Assembly (NCBI GenBank): GCA_002419145.1
Contig: DIFN01000059.1
Location: 1 to 17,621, forward strand
DNA length: 17,621 nt
DNA from: Mageeibacillus sp. UBA5747
Lineage (GTDB): Bacteria; Bacillota; Clostridia; Saccharofermentanales; UBA5734
Reading direction: 5' to 3'
Shown: positions 15,508 through 17,621 of the stretch, one piece after another
Layout of the letters: each line of letters opens with the position of its first letter
Numbering within the stretch: the first letter of the stretch is position 1
Translations under genes and position numbers: made by a program
Notes under the pieces: model-generated
Database searches by the model: none
What the model saw: the letters and a program-made list of their open reading frames with translations, nothing else
Told to the model about the DNA's origin: nothing

Positions 15508-15604
15508 AAAGAACGATATTTCTAACGAGGCAATTCTGATCCTGGTGGGTAGTGCTTATATGTCCGTTCAGGGCGTTGAAGGGACGAGAATAATCAGTCT
15601 ATCC

Positions 15605-17203
15605 TCACCTGAACGATGATGGCGTCTGCCCGGTCTGCTTTTTGAAACAGGCGCTGAAATAGTATTGGTTGGCATAACCGACGCGTTCGCTGATGTCTTT
15701 GAGGGGGAGGTTGGTCGATTTGAGCAAGGCTTTGGCGGCTTCGATCCGCACAGTGGTCATGGCTTCGGAGACCGTCATCTGCAGCTCTTTCTTGAAAATT
15801 TCACTCAGGTAGGAGGGGCTCATATTGACATGCTCAGCGATCTGGGTCAGGTTGAGAGCGGCTTCGCCATAATGGGTTTCGATGTAATTCAATGCTTTCT
15901 GGCTGACTTGCTGATGCGATGAGGCCAGGGAGTCTTGCAGAATCTGGCAGGACATCATCAGGATCTGGCCTAGCCAGGCACAAACCTCAGCGGTCGTCGA
16001 GAAGGTCGCCAGATTGGCAAAGGTCCGGGCGATTTCGGTATCGACCGATTCGGCAGTGATGCCGGTTTTTTGGAAAAATTGCAGCAGCTTGGCGATGATC
16101 GAATAGACAAAGGCGAAAACGCCACTGCGGTCCAGCCCGGAATGGGCCAGTTCATTTTCCAGTTCACGGACAAAATCCTCAATCCCGGAAATGTTTTTGT
16201 TGAACAAGAGGCTGAGCATCTTTTCTTCGGCAAAATCGGTGAAAATCAGCGGGCTGCCAGTCCCGGGATGCAGATCGCGAATGCTGTAGACATTTCGCTC
16301 CGGGAAGAAAAACCGGTAATCGGCAGCGGTTTTCGCATCGTTGAAGGAAAGCGGCAATTGCCAGAATGAGGGCACCTCATTGCCGATGCCGATCGCAAAG
16401 GCCAGGGGTGAATCCTGGTGGTTATTGAAAAAATCAGTCAACCGGTACAGGGCCAGCTGATAGAGTGACTGGGCCAGGGCGAGGTCATGGCCCAGGAAAA
16501 AAACCACCTGGTTGGCAATCGTCACTTGGCGAAGGAGACGGCAATCGGCAAAGAGCTGATTGACGTCGGCGATCAGGTTGAGGAGCTGGACATGGTAATG
16601 CTGGATTCCGAATACACTCTGGCGTTGCTGGGCATTGAGGATGCGCACGATAAAACAGAGATACTGGGGACAGGCAATGGGGACATCCAGATACTGAGCG
16701 GTGGAAGACAGTGCATATTCACCCTCGATAGGCATGTAATTTAACAAATCCAGATAGAATTTCTGCTCCATGGCCTGGCGGTTGCGCGTGAATTCCGCCA
16801 GCAGCAATCGTTCCTGATCGATTTTCTCCACGGCTTTGGCGATGACTTGGCTGAGGTAATCGAAATGGATCGGTTTTTCGACATAATCGAAGACCCCCAC
16901 CCGGATGGCTTGCCGGGCATAGTCGAAATCATCATAGGCGCTGACCAGGATGATCTTGATGGCCGGATTGATCGCCAGGACGGATTTGGCCAATTCGAGA
17001 CCGGTCATGCCGGGCATGCGGATATCGGAAATGATGAGATCTGGCGCGAGCTGGCCAAGCTGCTCGAGAAGCTCCGGAGCATTGGAAAATGTGCCGGCCA
17101 AGTCACAACCCAGTTTTGGCCAGTCGACATTGCTTTTTATGGCGTCAATGGCCATGGCATTGTCATCGACGATCAGGATTCGCTTGGGCTGGTTATCGTT
17201 CAT
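15605..17203 (-). CDS. YesN-type response regulator with AraC DNA-binding domain (second system)
   Basis: This 532-residue regulator has the same layout as the one at 8005-9624 but a clearly different sequence. The receiver domain has ILIVDDN, phosphoacceptor D60 in IISDIRMPGMTG, and K110 in YVEKPIHF. The C-terminal AraC region has IAEHVNMSPSYLSEIFKKEL and the signature ISERVGYANQYYFSACFKKQTG. The ATG at 17203 gives the standard short N-terminus; an in-frame GTG at 17212 overlaps the kinase stop (GTGA) and is a possible coupled start. The partner kinase gene lies directly upstream and the terminator at 15466-15507 ends the transcript. Its targets are not obvious: the transporter genes next to this pair must lie beyond the right edge, or it may control the left-hand beta-galactosidase operon. 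Confidence 0.94.
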   Translation of the reverse strand: MNDNQPKRILIVDDNAMAIDAIKSNVDWPKLGCDLAGTFSNAPELLEQLGQLAPDLIISDIRMPGMTGLELAKSVLAINPAIKIILVSAYDDFDYARQAIRVGVFDYVEKPIHFDYLSQVIAKAVEKIDQERLLLAEFTRNRQAMEQKFYLDLLNYMPIEGEYALSSTAQYLDVPIACPQYLCFIVRILNAQQRQSVFGIQHYHVQLLNLIADVNQLFADCRLLRQVTIANQVVFFLGHDLALAQSLYQLALYRLTDFFNNHQDSPLAFAIGIGNEVPSFWQLPLSFNDAKTAADYRFFFPERNVYSIRDLHPGTGSPLIFTDFAEEKMLSLLFNKNISGIEDFVRELENELAHSGLDRSGVFAFVYSIIAKLLQFFQKTGITAESVDTEIARTFANLATFSTTAEVCAWLGQILMMSCQILQDSLASSHQQVSQKALNYIETHYGEAALNLTQIAEHVNMSPSYLSEIFKKELQMTVSEAMTTVRIEAAKALLKSTNLPLKDISERVGYANQYYFSACFKKQTGQTPSSFR

Positions 17204-17208
17204 GCAGA

Positions 17209-17621
17209 TCACTCGATTTCTTTCAGGATTTGATCGAAGGTCAAGGTGACGGTTGTTCCCTGGCCGGGCTGGCTATCGATCATCAGCCGGGCCTCGCCCG
17301 AAGAATATGCGGCCAGACGTTTATTGACATTATTCAGGCCATAGAACTGGCTGGTCTGGATTGTTTTGCTGGCCAGGGTTTCCCGGATCTGGGCCAGTGT
17401 CTCAAGCTCAATCCCCCGGCCATTGTCTTGCACGGTGATGCGGATGCGCTCGTCTTCCAGCACAGCTGAAAGGGCGATTTCCAGCCGCTGTTTACCCGGT
17501 GGAGTGCCGTGCAGGATGCAATTTTCCAGGATTGGCTGCAAGGTGAATTTGGGGATCATGAACTGTTCAATGAACTCATCCTTGCTGATTGTCCAACTAA
17601 AGGCATCCTTGCGGCTGACTT
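17209..17621 (-). CDS. YesM-type sensor histidine kinase, C-terminal part (5' end outside window)
   Basis: The frame is open from the right edge to a TGA at 17209-17211, giving 136 full codons of the kinase C-terminus. Visible are the N box FTLQPILENCILHG, the G1 box VQDNGRGIE, and a G2-like FYGLNNVNKRLAAYSSGEA, followed by GQGTTVTLTF at the end of the ATPase domain. This matches the YesM class. The ATG at 17559 is internal, because in-frame coding sequence (ISKDEFIEQF) continues upstream of it. The response regulator start overlaps or closely follows the stop, so the two make a coupled pair. The sensor region is not seen and the signal is unknown. Confidence 0.93.
   Translation of the reverse strand, partial: VSRKDAFSWTISKDEFIEQFMIPKFTLQPILENCILHGTPPGKQRLEIALSAVLEDERIRITVQDNGRGIELETLAQIRETLASKTIQTSQFYGLNNVNKRLAAYSSGEARLMIDSQPGQGTTVTLTFDQILKEIE

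Larger units (their letters stand above)
15205..15604. other. Intergenic gap between the phosphatase and regulator genes
   Basis: No gene is visible in these 400 bases. They hold, from left to right, a 20-bp perfect dyad (15280-15299), a 24-bp hairpin (15310-15375), a possible degenerate repeat and interleaved dyads (15398-15443), and a minus-strand terminator (15466-15507). From 15508 to 15604 I see nothing notable. No convincing -35/-10 pair for the phosphatase gene was found. Confidence 0.6.

Overview
This looks like a carbohydrate-utilisation segment from a member of the Bacillota (Firmicutes), most likely a gut-type anaerobe of the Clostridia or Erysipelotrichia. The signs are strong AGGAGG-type ribosome sites, lipoprotein-based CUT1 sugar ABC transporters without their own ATPase, YesM/YesN-type two-component pairs, and a CcpA-like cre site. 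The genus cannot be fixed from the sequence alone. Nothing here looks like a phage, transposon, CRISPR array, rRNA or tRNA.

Left block (1-5828, plus strand): the 3' end of a sugar-binding protein gene, two CUT1 permease genes and a cytoplasmic GH2 beta-galactosidase of the LacZ type, closed by a clear intrinsic terminator at 5778-5828. The order suggests import of a beta-galactoside followed by cleavage inside the cell. A GC-rich hairpin without a U-tract lies between the binding-protein and permease genes.

Middle block (about 5829-14379, plus strand, visibly more AT-rich in its first half): a 410-base regulatory gap with two candidate promoters, a cre-like site and an inverted repeat; a YesM-type sensor kinase and a YesN-type AraC response regulator overlapping by ATGA; then a second lipoprotein binding protein, two permeases and a divergent GH32-like glycosidase. 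The pair probably senses a sugar and switches on the adjacent transporter and glycosidase genes. A hairpin again separates the binding-protein and permease genes, at the same place as in the left block.

Right block (14383-17621, minus strand): a Cof-type HAD phosphatase gene whose stop codon lies 3 bases from that of the GH32-like gene, a 400-base gap with a 24-bp hairpin, an operator-like dyad and a minus-strand terminator, then a second YesN-type regulator and the 3' end of its YesM-type kinase, which runs off the right edge.

The most interesting non-coding signal is a motif, GATTTrATAAGGCCAGyT, found at 5989-6006 and again at 15350-15367 in the same orientation. Each copy is one arm of an inverted repeat, and the two lie on either side of the middle block. 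The rest is a well-organised but recognisable pair of glycan-uptake loci; I did not find convincing evidence of a wholly new system.
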